Shown one piece after another: positions 51,615 through 59,876 of a stretch of 64,000 bases of DNA (position 1 is its first letter; each line of letters opens with the position of its first letter). This DNA comes from Nonomuraea muscovyensis (GTDB lineage: Bacteria; Actinomycetota; Actinomycetes; Streptosporangiales; Streptosporangiaceae). Location of the stretch: NCBI RefSeq assembly GCF_014207745.1, contig NZ_JACHJB010000003.1, positions 930,001 through 994,000 on the forward strand, written 5' to 3'. The notes below the pieces were generated by a model. That model did no database searches. It saw nothing but the letters and a program-made list of their open reading frames with translations, and had not been told where the DNA came from. Both the position numbers and the translations under genes were made by a program.

Positions 51615-53804
51615 ATGGCGATCGGGTTGAACGAGGAGCACGAGGCGCTCCGTAAGTCGGTGAGCGGCTGGGCCGAGCGGAACATCCCCGCCGAGCTGCT
51701 CCGCTCCGCCGCTGACGGGTCCGCCGGCGAGCGCCCGCCCTTCTGGGGGGGCCTCGCCGACCAGGGGCTGCTCGGCCTGCACCTGCCCGAGGAGGCCGGC
51801 GGGTCCGGCTACGGGCTGCTGGAGGCGGCGGTCGCGATCGAGGCGCTGGCCGAGCGGATGGCGCCCGGCCCCTACGTGCCGACCGTGCTGGCCGGCGCCG
51901 TCGTCCACGCCTCCAAGCGGCACGAGCTGCTGCCCGCGCTCGCCGACGGCACGCTCACCGGCGCGGTCGCGCTGACGGGCACGCTCACCGGCACCCGCGA
52001 CGGCGACGGCGCGCTGGTCGTGTCCGGCACGGCCGAGCCGGTGCTGGGCGGCGCCCTGGCCGACGTGCTGGTGCTGCCCGTCTCCACCGCCGAGGGCGAG
52101 GAGTGGGTCGCGCTCGACGCCGCCGCCGCGACCGTCACCGCGCTGAAGTCGCTCGACCTGACCCGGTCGGCGGCCAGGGTCGAGCTGGCGGGCGTGAGTG
52201 TGCCCGCCGAGCGGGTGCTGGAGGGAGTCGAGCGCTCCGGCGTGCTCACCCTGGCGGCCATCCTGCTGGGGGCCGAGGCGACGGGGCTGGCGTCGTGGTG
52301 CGTGCGGTCGGCCGCCGAGTACGCCAAGGTACGCGTCCAGTTCGGCCGCCCGATCGGCCAGTTCCAGGGCATCAAGCACAAGCTGTCGCGGATGCTCGTC
52401 GCGCTGGAGCAGGCCCGCGCCACCGTCTGGGACGCCACCCGCGCCGAGGGCCCCGAGCTGGAGTACGCCGCCGCCGTCGCCGCCGTGATGGCGCCCGACG
52501 CGGCCGTCCTGTGCGCCAAGGACGCCATCCAGACCTTCGGCGGCATCGGCTACACCTTCGAGCACGACGTCCACCTCTACTACCGCCGCGCTCTGACGCT
52601 GCGCGCCCTGCTCGGCCCGTCCGCCGGGTGGGCTGCCACCGTCACCGCGCTGGCCCTGCGGGGCGTCGCCCGGGAGATGGAGATCGACCTGCCCGAGGAC
52701 GCCGCGCCGCTGCGCGAGTCCATCCGCGCCGAGATCGCCGAGATCAAGGAGCTGGAGGGCGCGGAGCAGAAGCGGGCGCTGGCGGCGCGCGGGTTCGTCA
52801 TGCCGCACCTGCCCAAGCCGTGGGGCCGCGCCGCCGCGCCGCTGGAGCAGGTGCTCATCGCGCAGGAGCTGAAGGCCGCGCGGGTCAGACTCCCCGCCAT
52901 GATCATCGGCGCGTGGGTGGTGCCGTCCATCGTCTCGTACGGCACGACCGAGCAGCAGGAGCGCTTCCTGCCCAAGACGCTCAGCGGCGAGATGATCTGG
53001 TGCCAGCTCTTCTCCGAGCCGGGCGCCGGCTCCGACCTGGCCTCGCTGCAGATGAAGGCCGACAAGGTCGAGGGCGGCTGGCGGCTGAACGGCCAGAAGA
53101 TCTGGACCTCCGTCGCCCACGTCGCCGAGTGGGGCATCTGCATCGCCCGCAACTCCTCCGAGGGCTCCAAGCACGAGGGCATCACGTACTTCCTCGTGGA
53201 CATGAAGGCCCCCGGCGTGACGGTCCGGCCGCTGACCGAGATGACCGGCGAGAACCTGTTCAACGAGGTCTTCCTGGACGACGTGTTCGTGCCCGACGAA
53301 CTGGTCGTCGGCGAGGTCGGCCAGGGCTGGAAGGTGGCGCGCAACACGCTGTCGAACGAGCGCGTCTCGCTGTCGTCCGGTTCCGGCGGCACCGGTGCGT
53401 CGGTGTCCGACCTGCTCGGGCTGGTCGGCCGGCTCGGGCGGGAGCTGACCCCCGCCGAGGAGCACCGGCTCGCGGAGGTGATCTGCGAGGCGCACTCGAT
53501 CAACGCGCTGTCGCTGCGGGTGACGCTGAAGCAGCTCGCCGGGGCGGAGCCGGGAGCCGACGCCTCGGTGCGCAAGCTGCTGTCCACCTCGCACGCCCAG
53601 CACGTCTCCGAGGCGGCCGTCTCCCTGCTGGGGCCGGCGGCCGTGGTGGCGGCCGACATGTCGCTCGGCGACGCGGGCTACTGGAACCGGGCCGTGCTGG
53701 CCACCCGGGCGATGACCATCTACGGCGGCACGACCGAGGTACAGCTCAACATCATCGCCGAGCGCATGCTCGGCCTGCCCCGGGACCCCGAGCCCGGCAG
53801 GTGA
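51615..53804 (+). CDS. Acyl-CoA dehydrogenase with two fused ACAD domains (FadE-type)
   Basis: The 729-residue protein carries two acyl-CoA dehydrogenase domains in tandem. The first (about 1-345) has SAAEYAKVRVQFGRPIGQFQGIKHKL and IQTFGGIGYTFEHDVHLYYRR; the second (about 370-725) has CQLFSEPGAGSDLASLQ, GQKIWTS and TIYGGTTEVQLNIIAERMLGLP. Mycobacterial FadE proteins of this fused type act as internal heterodimers, some on sterol side chains. It oxidises acyl-CoA with FAD in the cytosol. A TAGAAT -10 lies in the 62-bp upstream gap. No neighbouring beta-oxidation genes indicate the substrate. Confidence 0.92.
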   Translation: MAIGLNEEHEALRKSVSGWAERNIPAELLRSAADGSAGERPPFWGGLADQGLLGLHLPEEAGGSGYGLLEAAVAIEALAERMAPGPYVPTVLAGAVVHASKRHELLPALADGTLTGAVALTGTLTGTRDGDGALVVSGTAEPVLGGALADVLVLPVSTAEGEEWVALDAAAATVTALKSLDLTRSAARVELAGVSVPAERVLEGVERSGVLTLAAILLGAEATGLASWCVRSAAEYAKVRVQFGRPIGQFQGIKHKLSRMLVALEQARATVWDATRAEGPELEYAAAVAAVMAPDAAVLCAKDAIQTFGGIGYTFEHDVHLYYRRALTLRALLGPSAGWAATVTALALRGVAREMEIDLPEDAAPLRESIRAEIAEIKELEGAEQKRALAARGFVMPHLPKPWGRAAAPLEQVLIAQELKAARVRLPAMIIGAWVVPSIVSYGTTEQQERFLPKTLSGEMIWCQLFSEPGAGSDLASLQMKADKVEGGWRLNGQKIWTSVAHVAEWGICIARNSSEGSKHEGITYFLVDMKAPGVTVRPLTEMTGENLFNEVFLDDVFVPDELVVGEVGQGWKVARNTLSNERVSLSSGSGGTGASVSDLLGLVGRLGRELTPAEEHRLAEVICEAHSINALSLRVTLKQLAGAEPGADASVRKLLSTSHAQHVSEAAVSLLGPAAVVAADMSLGDAGYWNRAVLATRAMTIYGGTTEVQLNIIAERMLGLPRDPEPGR

Positions 53805-53809
53805 GCGGC

Positions 53810-53838
53810 GGAGGCCGGGCCCCGGCGGCCCGGCCTCC
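53810..53838. terminator. Terminator between the acyl-CoA dehydrogenase and the convergent membrane gene
   Basis: GGAGGCCGGGCC (53810-53821) and GGCCCGGCCTCC (53827-53838) form a perfect 12-bp stem with a 5-nt loop, 5 bp after the dehydrogenase stop. It can serve both strands. Confidence 0.7.
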
Positions 53839-53912
53839 CACGGGGCCTTCGGCGAGGTCCGGCCGCCTCGGCGGCGCGCGGCCCCGGCCCGGCACGGCGG
53901 CTCGGCGGTGGA

Positions 53913-55757
53913 TCAGTGGCGGGTGGTCGCGACGGGCTGGAGCGGCGTGGGGGTGCCGTGCTCGGCGGGACGCGGCACGCCGACCTTGATCTCGCCGACG
54001 CACGCGGTACGGCCGTCCACCGTGCGGAGGGTCACCTCGGCGCCGCTGCCCGTCACCGTGGCGAACGTCCAGCCGAAGTCCTTGCCCGCGGGCACCAGCT
54101 CCAGGCCGCCGCCCAGCTCGACGGCGAGCCGGGTGGCCGCCGGGTTGAGGTAGCCGATCTGGACCGTCCACTCCCGGTGGGGCATCGGCAGCGGCAGCGG
54201 GAAGCGCACGCCCCGGCCCGAGACCGGTGTGCACCCGCCGCGCTGCGGGATCGTGAGTCCCTGGATCTCCACCGGCCGCAGGCGTCCCTCGGTGTCGAAG
54301 GCCAGCGGGTTGGTCAGCGTGCCGGTGAGCCGTCTGGCCCATCTCACCGGGTCGCCGGGTCGCTCCGGCGCGAGCGGGCCGAGCACCTTGGACACGCGCG
54401 CGTAGTCGTAGAAGAACTGGGGCTCGACCACCCTGTTCGGCACGTGGGCATCGAGGATGACGGCGCGCGCCGGAGCGCGCTGGAGCGCCAGGCGGCCGGT
54501 CTCGACGTAGCTCTTGACGTGCTCCCCGAGCGGCAGGCGGGTGTACGCGGCCACCGACCACACCGAGCCGGCCGCGACCACCGCCGCCAGCGGGATCCAG
54601 GCGTGGCGGAGCAGGGGCGGTGTGGCCGGTGGCCGCAGCCAGGGCCGTTCCTCGCCCTGGACCGGGATGAACGCCAGGCCGACGACCACGGCCAGCACGA
54701 CGGCGCTGGAGGAGACGTACCTCAGCTCCATGCCGCCCAGGTCGGGGCCGAGCTGCACCACGCGCCCGATCATGACGGGCACCACGTCCGCCAGCACGAA
54801 GTACGCCAGCAGCGTCAGCCACGCGAGCCAGGCCCGCCGCCGGTAGGCCAGCGACACCGCGACGGCGACGGCCGCGACGCCGAGGGCGGCCCACATCAGC
54901 GGTGGGGGAGTGGCCGCGAGGGCGTAGTCCTCGGTGATCGGATGCCACCGCCACGGCCCGCCCAGCGCGGCGGGCACGAACGAGCCGCTCAGCAGCCTCC
55001 AGGCGAAGCTCGCGGCGACCGCCGGGTCGGGCAGCGCGGGCCGTACCGTGTCGTTGGTGAGCTGCACCGACGTGAAGAGCTGCCGGAAGAAGACCGCCGC
55101 GTAGACCGCGATCACGGCGAGGTAGAGCAGCCACGCGGGCCGGCGCCGGGCGCGCGGCAGCCACCCGAGGGTCAGCAGGAACGCGAGCACCAGGATGAAC
55201 GGCGCCTTGACGTAGAAGACCATGCCGAGGACCGCCCACGCGACCGTGGCGAGCGCGTGCCGGAACCTCCCGGTCCTGGCGTAGAGCACCTGCGAGCCGA
55301 GTGCCATGGGCAGCGCGATCTGGTACGGCAGCGTCTCGATCACCACCGCCCACCACGACAGCGACGAGGTCGTCAGCGGCGTCAGCAGGTAGAGCGCCAG
55401 CGGCACCAGGATGGCAGGCCGGGCCCCGAACAGCAGCTTCAGCAGCCACAGCAGTGCCAGCCCGGCCGCGGCCTGCAGGCCGATGGTGATGGCGTGCGCC
55501 AGCACGTCGTTGTAGACGCCGAGGCGGCCCATCGCCCAGTGGACCGCGAACGGGCCCGGCATGAGGTGGCCGTAGTCGACGCGCATGAGGTAGTCCCAGG
55601 TCAGCTCCCGCTCCAGCCCGCGGGCGATGAACGTGAAGTCGTCCTGGCGGAAGTACGTCCGCCTGACCAGGTCGAACTTCCAGACGAGCTGCACGACGAT
55701 CATCACGATGGCCGCCGCCAGCACGATCTCCCCGCGCTCTCTCGGACGCGTTCCCAC
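53913..55757 (-). CDS. Polytopic membrane protein, putative GT-C-like glycosyltransferase
   Basis: The 614-residue protein has about 10-12 membrane helices over residues 1-410 and an extracytoplasmic C-terminal region (about 420-614) of beta-rich character. The first external loop has FRQDDFTFIARG with adjacent acidic residues, as in GT-C enzymes that use polyprenyl-phosphate sugars. It adjoins a second polytopic gene, DUF2613, GT2, GT4 and an AftD-like gene, so it probably works in the same glycan. GTG 55757 has GGGGAG upstream. The donor and product are unknown. Confidence 0.72.
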   Translation of the reverse strand: MGTRPRERGEIVLAAAIVMIVVQLVWKFDLVRRTYFRQDDFTFIARGLERELTWDYLMRVDYGHLMPGPFAVHWAMGRLGVYNDVLAHAITIGLQAAAGLALLWLLKLLFGARPAILVPLALYLLTPLTTSSLSWWAVVIETLPYQIALPMALGSQVLYARTGRFRHALATVAWAVLGMVFYVKAPFILVLAFLLTLGWLPRARRRPAWLLYLAVIAVYAAVFFRQLFTSVQLTNDTVRPALPDPAVAASFAWRLLSGSFVPAALGGPWRWHPITEDYALAATPPPLMWAALGVAAVAVAVSLAYRRRAWLAWLTLLAYFVLADVVPVMIGRVVQLGPDLGGMELRYVSSSAVVLAVVVGLAFIPVQGEERPWLRPPATPPLLRHAWIPLAAVVAAGSVWSVAAYTRLPLGEHVKSYVETGRLALQRAPARAVILDAHVPNRVVEPQFFYDYARVSKVLGPLAPERPGDPVRWARRLTGTLTNPLAFDTEGRLRPVEIQGLTIPQRGGCTPVSGRGVRFPLPLPMPHREWTVQIGYLNPAATRLAVELGGGLELVPAGKDFGWTFATVTGSGAEVTLRTVDGRTACVGEIKVGVPRPAEHGTPTPLQPVATTRH

Positions 55758-55860
55758 CGTCTCCCCGCTTCGCCGCCCCGCCTGCCCCCTCTGTCGGGAA
55801 GAGTAACTAGATGGGGATTCGTGCGGAATGCCCGTTGTGTGGTTGTGATGTCATAGCGGG

Positions 55861-57687
55861 ATGGTCCGCACCCCACCGCGAGCAGGGACGGCCGCCGCCC
55901 TGCTCGGCCTCGCCCTGGGCTGCCTGGCGCTCGGGCCGGCGCTGGGGTGGGGGTTCGTGCTCGTGCAGGACATGGTCTTCGTGCCCGACCCGGCGTTCTC
56001 CCGGTTCACGTTCGGGCTGGCGGGGGGCGCGCCGCGGGTGGTCCCCAGCGACGCCGTGGTGACGGCGCTGTCGTCGGTGCTGCCCGGCGAGCTGGTGCAG
56101 AAGGCGATCCTGCTCGGCGTCTTCGTGCTCGGGTGCTCGGGGGCGGCGAGGCTCGTGCCCGCGCCCGGCCTGGCGCCGCGGCTGGTCGCCGGGGCGTTCT
56201 ACGTGTGGAACCCCTACGTGGCCGAGCGGCTGCTGATGGGGCAGTGGGCGCTGCTGCTGGGGTACGCGGGGCTGCCTTGGGTGGTGGCCGCGGCGTGCTC
56301 GGGGCGTGGCCCGGGGCGGACGGCCCTGGCGATGCTGCCGGCCGCGGTGGGCGGGTTCGCGGCCATGACGGTGACCGGCCTGGCGGCCCTGCCGGTCGCC
56401 GTGGCCAGGTCCCGTGCGTCCGCCGTGCGGGTGGCGGCGCTGCTGGTGGTGTTCAGCCTGCCGTGGCTGGTGCCCGCGCTGCTGCGACCGCGGACGGTGA
56501 CGGGCGACCTGGTGGGGGTGGAGGCGTTCGCCGCCCGGGCGGACACACCGTTCGGGGCTGTCGGCAGCCTGCTGTCGCTGGGCGGGATCTGGAACGCCCA
56601 CGCGGTTCCGGCCGGGTACGAGACGCTCGCGGGGGCGGTGGCGCGGCTGGTGCTCGCGGTGGCGGGGATCGCCGGGTTCACGTGCCTGGCGGGCTTCCGC
56701 TGTTCGGGCCGGTCCGGGAAGGCCGGGCGGGCGGAGACTGCGCGGCCAGTGGGGCCTGCGGGGTCGTCTGGGGTGATGGCGGGGTCGTCCGGGGAGATGG
56801 CGGGGTCGTCCGGGGCGGCGGGGGACGGGCGGGTGCCGTACCGGGTGGGGCTGGCGGTGGCGGCGGTGGCCGGGTTCGGGATCGCCTGCGCCGGGGTGAG
56901 CGAGCCGGGCCGGGCCGCGCTCGCCCGGCTGATCGGGGTGTGGGGCGGGTTCGCGGTGTTCCGGGACGCCCAGCAGTTCGTCGCCCCGCTGGCGCTGCTG
57001 GTGGCCGTCGGCCTCGGCCTGCTGACCGCCGCCGCCCAGTCGGCCACCCGGTCGGCCACTCAGTCGGCCACTCAGTCGGCCACTCGGTCGGCCGCCCAGC
57101 AGGCAGCCCTGTCCGCCGCCCAGCCCGCCGCCCGCCCGGTGGGGGACGCGCGACAGGGGCGCGTGCGGTGGGCGGGCGCCATGGCGCTGGTGCCGCTGGC
57201 GGTCCTGCCGACGCTGGCGTGGGGCGCGGCGGGTGCGCTGGAGGCGGTGCGCTATCCCCGCGACTGGACGGCCGCCCGCGAGGCGATCCGGCGCGACGGC
57301 GAGCCCGGCGACATCCTGGTCCTGCCGTTCGAGTCCTACCGCCGCTTCCCGTGGAACGGCGGCCGGGCGGTGCTGGACCCGGCTCAGAGGTTCTTCGCCG
57401 TCCCCGGCCGGGACGTCGTCGCCAACGACACCGTACGGGTCGGGACGCTGGTCGTGCCGAGCGAGGACGAGCGGGCCCGCACAGTAGAACGTGTACTAGA
57501 AACATCCTCGACAGCTCTGTCCGCACAGGGCTTCCGGTACGTGGTGGTGAACGCCGGTACCCCGGCCGAGCTGTCCTCAATCGCGGCGCGCCTGAATGCT
57601 GCTCGGATGATCATTAATGGCCCTGACCTGCGGCTGTATCGTTTCGATGGGCCCGTGGCGGAGGGTATGTCCGTATTCGGCTATTGA
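55861..57687 (+). CDS. Polytopic membrane protein with in-frame peptide repeats (glycan locus)
   Basis: The 608-residue protein has about 10 helices and a large C-terminal extracytoplasmic part (about 465-608, YPRDWTAAREAIRRDGEPGD, FESYRRFPWNGGR). Two insertions are short tandem repeats: three MAGSSG-like units (56760-56821) and SATQ/SATR units (57043-57100). Without them it looks like the membrane part of AftD-type or YfhO-like proteins: FVLVQDMVFVPDPAFS, FYVWNPYVAERLLMGQWALLLGYAGLPW (in part). The start ATG 55861 has no clear Shine-Dalgarno. Probably a glycosyltransferase or flippase partner in the following operon. Confidence 0.72.
   Translation: MVRTPPRAGTAAALLGLALGCLALGPALGWGFVLVQDMVFVPDPAFSRFTFGLAGGAPRVVPSDAVVTALSSVLPGELVQKAILLGVFVLGCSGAARLVPAPGLAPRLVAGAFYVWNPYVAERLLMGQWALLLGYAGLPWVVAAACSGRGPGRTALAMLPAAVGGFAAMTVTGLAALPVAVARSRASAVRVAALLVVFSLPWLVPALLRPRTVTGDLVGVEAFAARADTPFGAVGSLLSLGGIWNAHAVPAGYETLAGAVARLVLAVAGIAGFTCLAGFRCSGRSGKAGRAETARPVGPAGSSGVMAGSSGEMAGSSGAAGDGRVPYRVGLAVAAVAGFGIACAGVSEPGRAALARLIGVWGGFAVFRDAQQFVAPLALLVAVGLGLLTAAAQSATRSATQSATQSATRSAAQQAALSAAQPAARPVGDARQGRVRWAGAMALVPLAVLPTLAWGAAGALEAVRYPRDWTAAREAIRRDGEPGDILVLPFESYRRFPWNGGRAVLDPAQRFFAVPGRDVVANDTVRVGTLVVPSEDERARTVERVLETSSTALSAQGFRYVVVNAGTPAELSSIAARLNAARMIINGPDLRLYRFDGPVAEGMSVFGY
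56760..56821. repeat. 21-bp in-frame tandem repeat (GSSGxMA)
   Basis: About three copies of a GGGGTCGTCCGGGGAGATGGC-like 21-bp unit encode GSSGVMA, GSSGEMA, GSSGAAG in a loop of the 55,861 membrane protein. The period is a multiple of three, so copy-number changes keep the frame. Confidence 0.7.
57043..57100. repeat. 12-bp in-frame tandem repeat (SATQ/SATR)
   Basis: CGGCCACTCAGT-like 12-bp units occur about five times and encode SATRSATQSATQSATRSAAQ in the same membrane protein, between predicted helices. The composition (Ser/Thr/Ala/Gln) suggests a flexible linker. Confidence 0.7.
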
Positions 57688-57742
57688 ACGGTGAGTTTAT
57701 TAAGATTTCGTTTAGCTACTTCCGAGTAGCAAGAATTGGTTC

Positions 57743-57748
57743 TAGGTT
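57743..57748 (+). promoter_or_regulatory. Possible -10 of the DUF2613-GT2-GT4-AftD operon
   Basis: TAGGTT lies in an AT-rich interval (57688-57793) just after a 6-bp hairpin GCTACT-tccg-AGTAGC (57715-57730) that may end the preceding gene. About 45 nt of leader would precede GTG 57794. No good -35 box was found, so support is weak. Confidence 0.3.
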
Positions 57749-57793
57749 GGTGTACCGCCCCTGATGTACGCCGTGCCCGAGGAGGAACCCCCC

Positions 57794-57928
57794 GTGATCA
57801 AGATCCTCTTGGCAGCGATCATAGGCGTCGCCGTGGCAGCGCTCGTGGCGACGGTCACCACCGTCTCCTTCACGGGCGCCACCGCGACGCCGGTCAACCA
57901 GCCGCTCTACAACTACGGCGACCGGTAG
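57794..57928 (+). CDS. DUF2613 small secreted/membrane peptide
   Basis: The 44-residue product has an N-terminal hydrophobic helix (MIKILLAAIIGVAVAALVA) and the tail NQPLYNYGDR. It matches the DUF2613 family of small actinobacterial secreted proteins. In Mycobacterium tuberculosis a member (Rv0236A) sits beside aftD (Rv0236c), and here an AftD-like gene is in the same operon, which supports both calls. GTG 57794 has GAGGAGG at 57779-57785, 8 nt upstream. A GT2 gene begins 11 bp after its stop. Confidence 0.82.
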   Translation: MIKILLAAIIGVAVAALVATVTTVSFTGATATPVNQPLYNYGDR

Positions 57929-57939
57929 AACCAGCCGCC

Positions 57940-58743
57940 ATGCCGCCCTCCCTCCAAGGGGACGAGAGGACGAGTCGACGACCACTGCTCGAGATCGTCA
58001 TTCCCGCGTACAACGAGGAAGGACGACTCCCCGGGGGGCTCTTGCAGCTGTGCGCGAAGCTTGCCCGCATGCCGTTCCCGACCGCCGTCACCGTCGTCGA
58101 CAACGACAGCACGGACGCCACCGCCGAGATCGTCAGGACCTGGCCGCGGGGACCGGTGCCGGTCCGCCTGGTCGAGTGCCCGATCCCCGGCAAGGGCGCC
58201 GCCGTCCGCGCCGGGCTGCTGCAGACCCGCGCGCCCTTCGTCGGCTTCTGCGACGCCGACATGGCCACCGACCTCAGTGCGATCGACGTCGCCTTCGGCC
58301 TGCTGCTCACCGGTGAGCGCGTGGTCGTCGGCTCGCGGGCGCACGCCTTCTCCGACGTGGAGAACCGGCACAGCCGCATCCGCGAGCTGGGCGCCGTCGG
58401 CTTCCGCTCGCTCGCCAAGGTGCTGGTGCGCGGGGTGAGCGACACGCAGTGCGGGTTCAAGTTCTTCGACGGCCCGCTCGTCCGCGAGGTGGCCGCCCGG
58501 CTGCGCACCCCCGGCTTCGCCTTCGACGTCGAACTGCTCGCCCGGTGCGCCGAGCGCGGCGCGAGCGTCCACGAGATCCCGGTGCAGTGGCGCGACATGC
58601 CCGGCTCGCGCTTCTCACCGGCCCGGCACAGCGCCGGCATCCTGCTGGAGCTCGGCAGGATCTGGCTGACGCTGCGCACCGAGCCGCGCACCGCCGCGCG
58701 GCCCGCCTGGGAGCCGCCGCTCGACCCCGTCGGATATCCGTGA
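57940..58743 (+). CDS. Family 2 glycosyltransferase (dolichyl-phosphate-glucose/mannose synthase type)
   Basis: The 267-residue enzyme has a GT2 fold: LEIVIPAYNEEGRL, VVDNDSTDATAEIV, the DxD-type site FCDADMATDL, and GVSDTQCGFKFFDGPL. These match transferases that make polyprenyl-phosphate sugars from nucleotide sugars, the donors used by GT-C enzymes. No membrane helix is evident. It would supply donor sugar for the membrane transferases nearby. ATG 57940 lies 11 bp after the DUF2613 stop; its stop overlaps the GT4 start (GTGA at 58740-58743). Confidence 0.88.
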   Translation: MPPSLQGDERTSRRPLLEIVIPAYNEEGRLPGGLLQLCAKLARMPFPTAVTVVDNDSTDATAEIVRTWPRGPVPVRLVECPIPGKGAAVRAGLLQTRAPFVGFCDADMATDLSAIDVAFGLLLTGERVVVGSRAHAFSDVENRHSRIRELGAVGFRSLAKVLVRGVSDTQCGFKFFDGPLVREVAARLRTPGFAFDVELLARCAERGASVHEIPVQWRDMPGSRFSPARHSAGILLELGRIWLTLRTEPRTAARPAWEPPLDPVGYP

Positions 58744-59876
58744 ACGTAGCCGTCGTCAACTGGCGTGATCCGTGGCATCCGGCAGCCGGTGGCGCCGAGA
58801 CGTACGCCTGGGAGATGGCCCGCCGCCTGGCCGCGGCGGGTCACCGGGTCTGCTTCGTCACGGCCCGCGCCCCCGGCCAGCGGGCCGCCGAGGGGATCGA
58901 CGGGGTGCGGATCGCCCGCATGGGCGGCGCCTTCACCGTCTACGGCCGGGTGCTGCTGTGGCTGCTGGTCCGGCGCGACCTGTTCGACGCGGTGCTCGAC
59001 TGCCAGAACGGCATCCCGTTCTTCACCCCGTGGGTGCTGTCCCGCCGTACCCGGGTGATCTGCGTCGTGCACCACGTGCACGACCGGCAGTTCGGCGTGC
59101 ACCTGCCGCGCTGGCTGGCGGCCGTCGGCAGGTTCCTGGAGGGGCCGGTCTCCCGCCGGACCTACCGGCGGCACGACAGCGTGGCCGTGTCGCCCTCGAC
59201 GGTGACCGCCATGCGCGAGCGACTCGGCTGGACCGGGCCCATCCACATCATCCCCAACGGCGTGACCGTGACCACCGCGCCGCCGGTCCGGCGGAGCCCC
59301 GCCCCGCGCCTGGTCTGCGTGGGCCGGCTCGTCGCGCACAAGCGGGTCGGCCTGCTGCTCGACGCGGTGCCGGAGCTGCGGCGGCGCTGGCCCGGCCTCA
59401 CCGTGGACGTCGTCGGCCGCGGCCCGGAGGAGGCGGCGCTGCGCGCCCGGCTGCCCGAGGGCGTCACGCTGCACGGCTACCTGTCCGAGCCGGACAAGGA
59501 ACGCCTCATCGCCTCCGCCTGGCTGCAGGTGACCGCCTCACAGGGCGAGGGCTGGGGGCTGTGCGTGCTGGAGGCCGCCGCGCTGGGCGTCCCCACGCTC
59601 GCCTTCGACGTGGACGGCCTGCGCGACGCCGTACGGCACGGCGAGACGGGCTGGCTCGTGCCCGAGAGCGCCGACGGCGCGGACGGCGCGGTCGACCTCG
59701 CCAAGGGCATCGCCGCGGCCCTGGATGAATTGCACGACGAACTGCACGACGGGCGGCGCGAGGCCTACGCCGCGCGATGCCGCGACTGGGCGGCCCGGTT
59801 CCGCTGGGACCGCAGCGCCGGACACCTGGCCGCCCTCATGCTCGGACGGACCCCGCCCGCCTGGGAGGAACGGTGA
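58740..59876 (+). CDS. Family 4 glycosyltransferase (GT-B fold)
   Basis: The 378-residue protein has the GT4 plan: N-terminal acceptor half (NWRDPWHPAAGGAETYAWEMARRLA) and C-terminal donor half with HIIPNGVTV, LVCVGRLVAHKRVGLLLDAV and the EX7E-type region QGEGWGLCVLEAAALGVPTLAFD. It transfers a sugar from a nucleotide donor to a lipid or glycan acceptor in the cytosol. It overlaps GT2 at its start and the AftD-like gene at its stop (GTGA both times), so all three are made in a fixed ratio. Confidence 0.9.
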   Translation: MNVAVVNWRDPWHPAAGGAETYAWEMARRLAAAGHRVCFVTARAPGQRAAEGIDGVRIARMGGAFTVYGRVLLWLLVRRDLFDAVLDCQNGIPFFTPWVLSRRTRVICVVHHVHDRQFGVHLPRWLAAVGRFLEGPVSRRTYRRHDSVAVSPSTVTAMRERLGWTGPIHIIPNGVTVTTAPPVRRSPAPRLVCVGRLVAHKRVGLLLDAVPELRRRWPGLTVDVVGRGPEEAALRARLPEGVTLHGYLSEPDKERLIASAWLQVTASQGEGWGLCVLEAAALGVPTLAFDVDGLRDAVRHGETGWLVPESADGADGAVDLAKGIAAALDELHDELHDGRREAYAARCRDWAARFRWDRSAGHLAALMLGRTPPAWEER

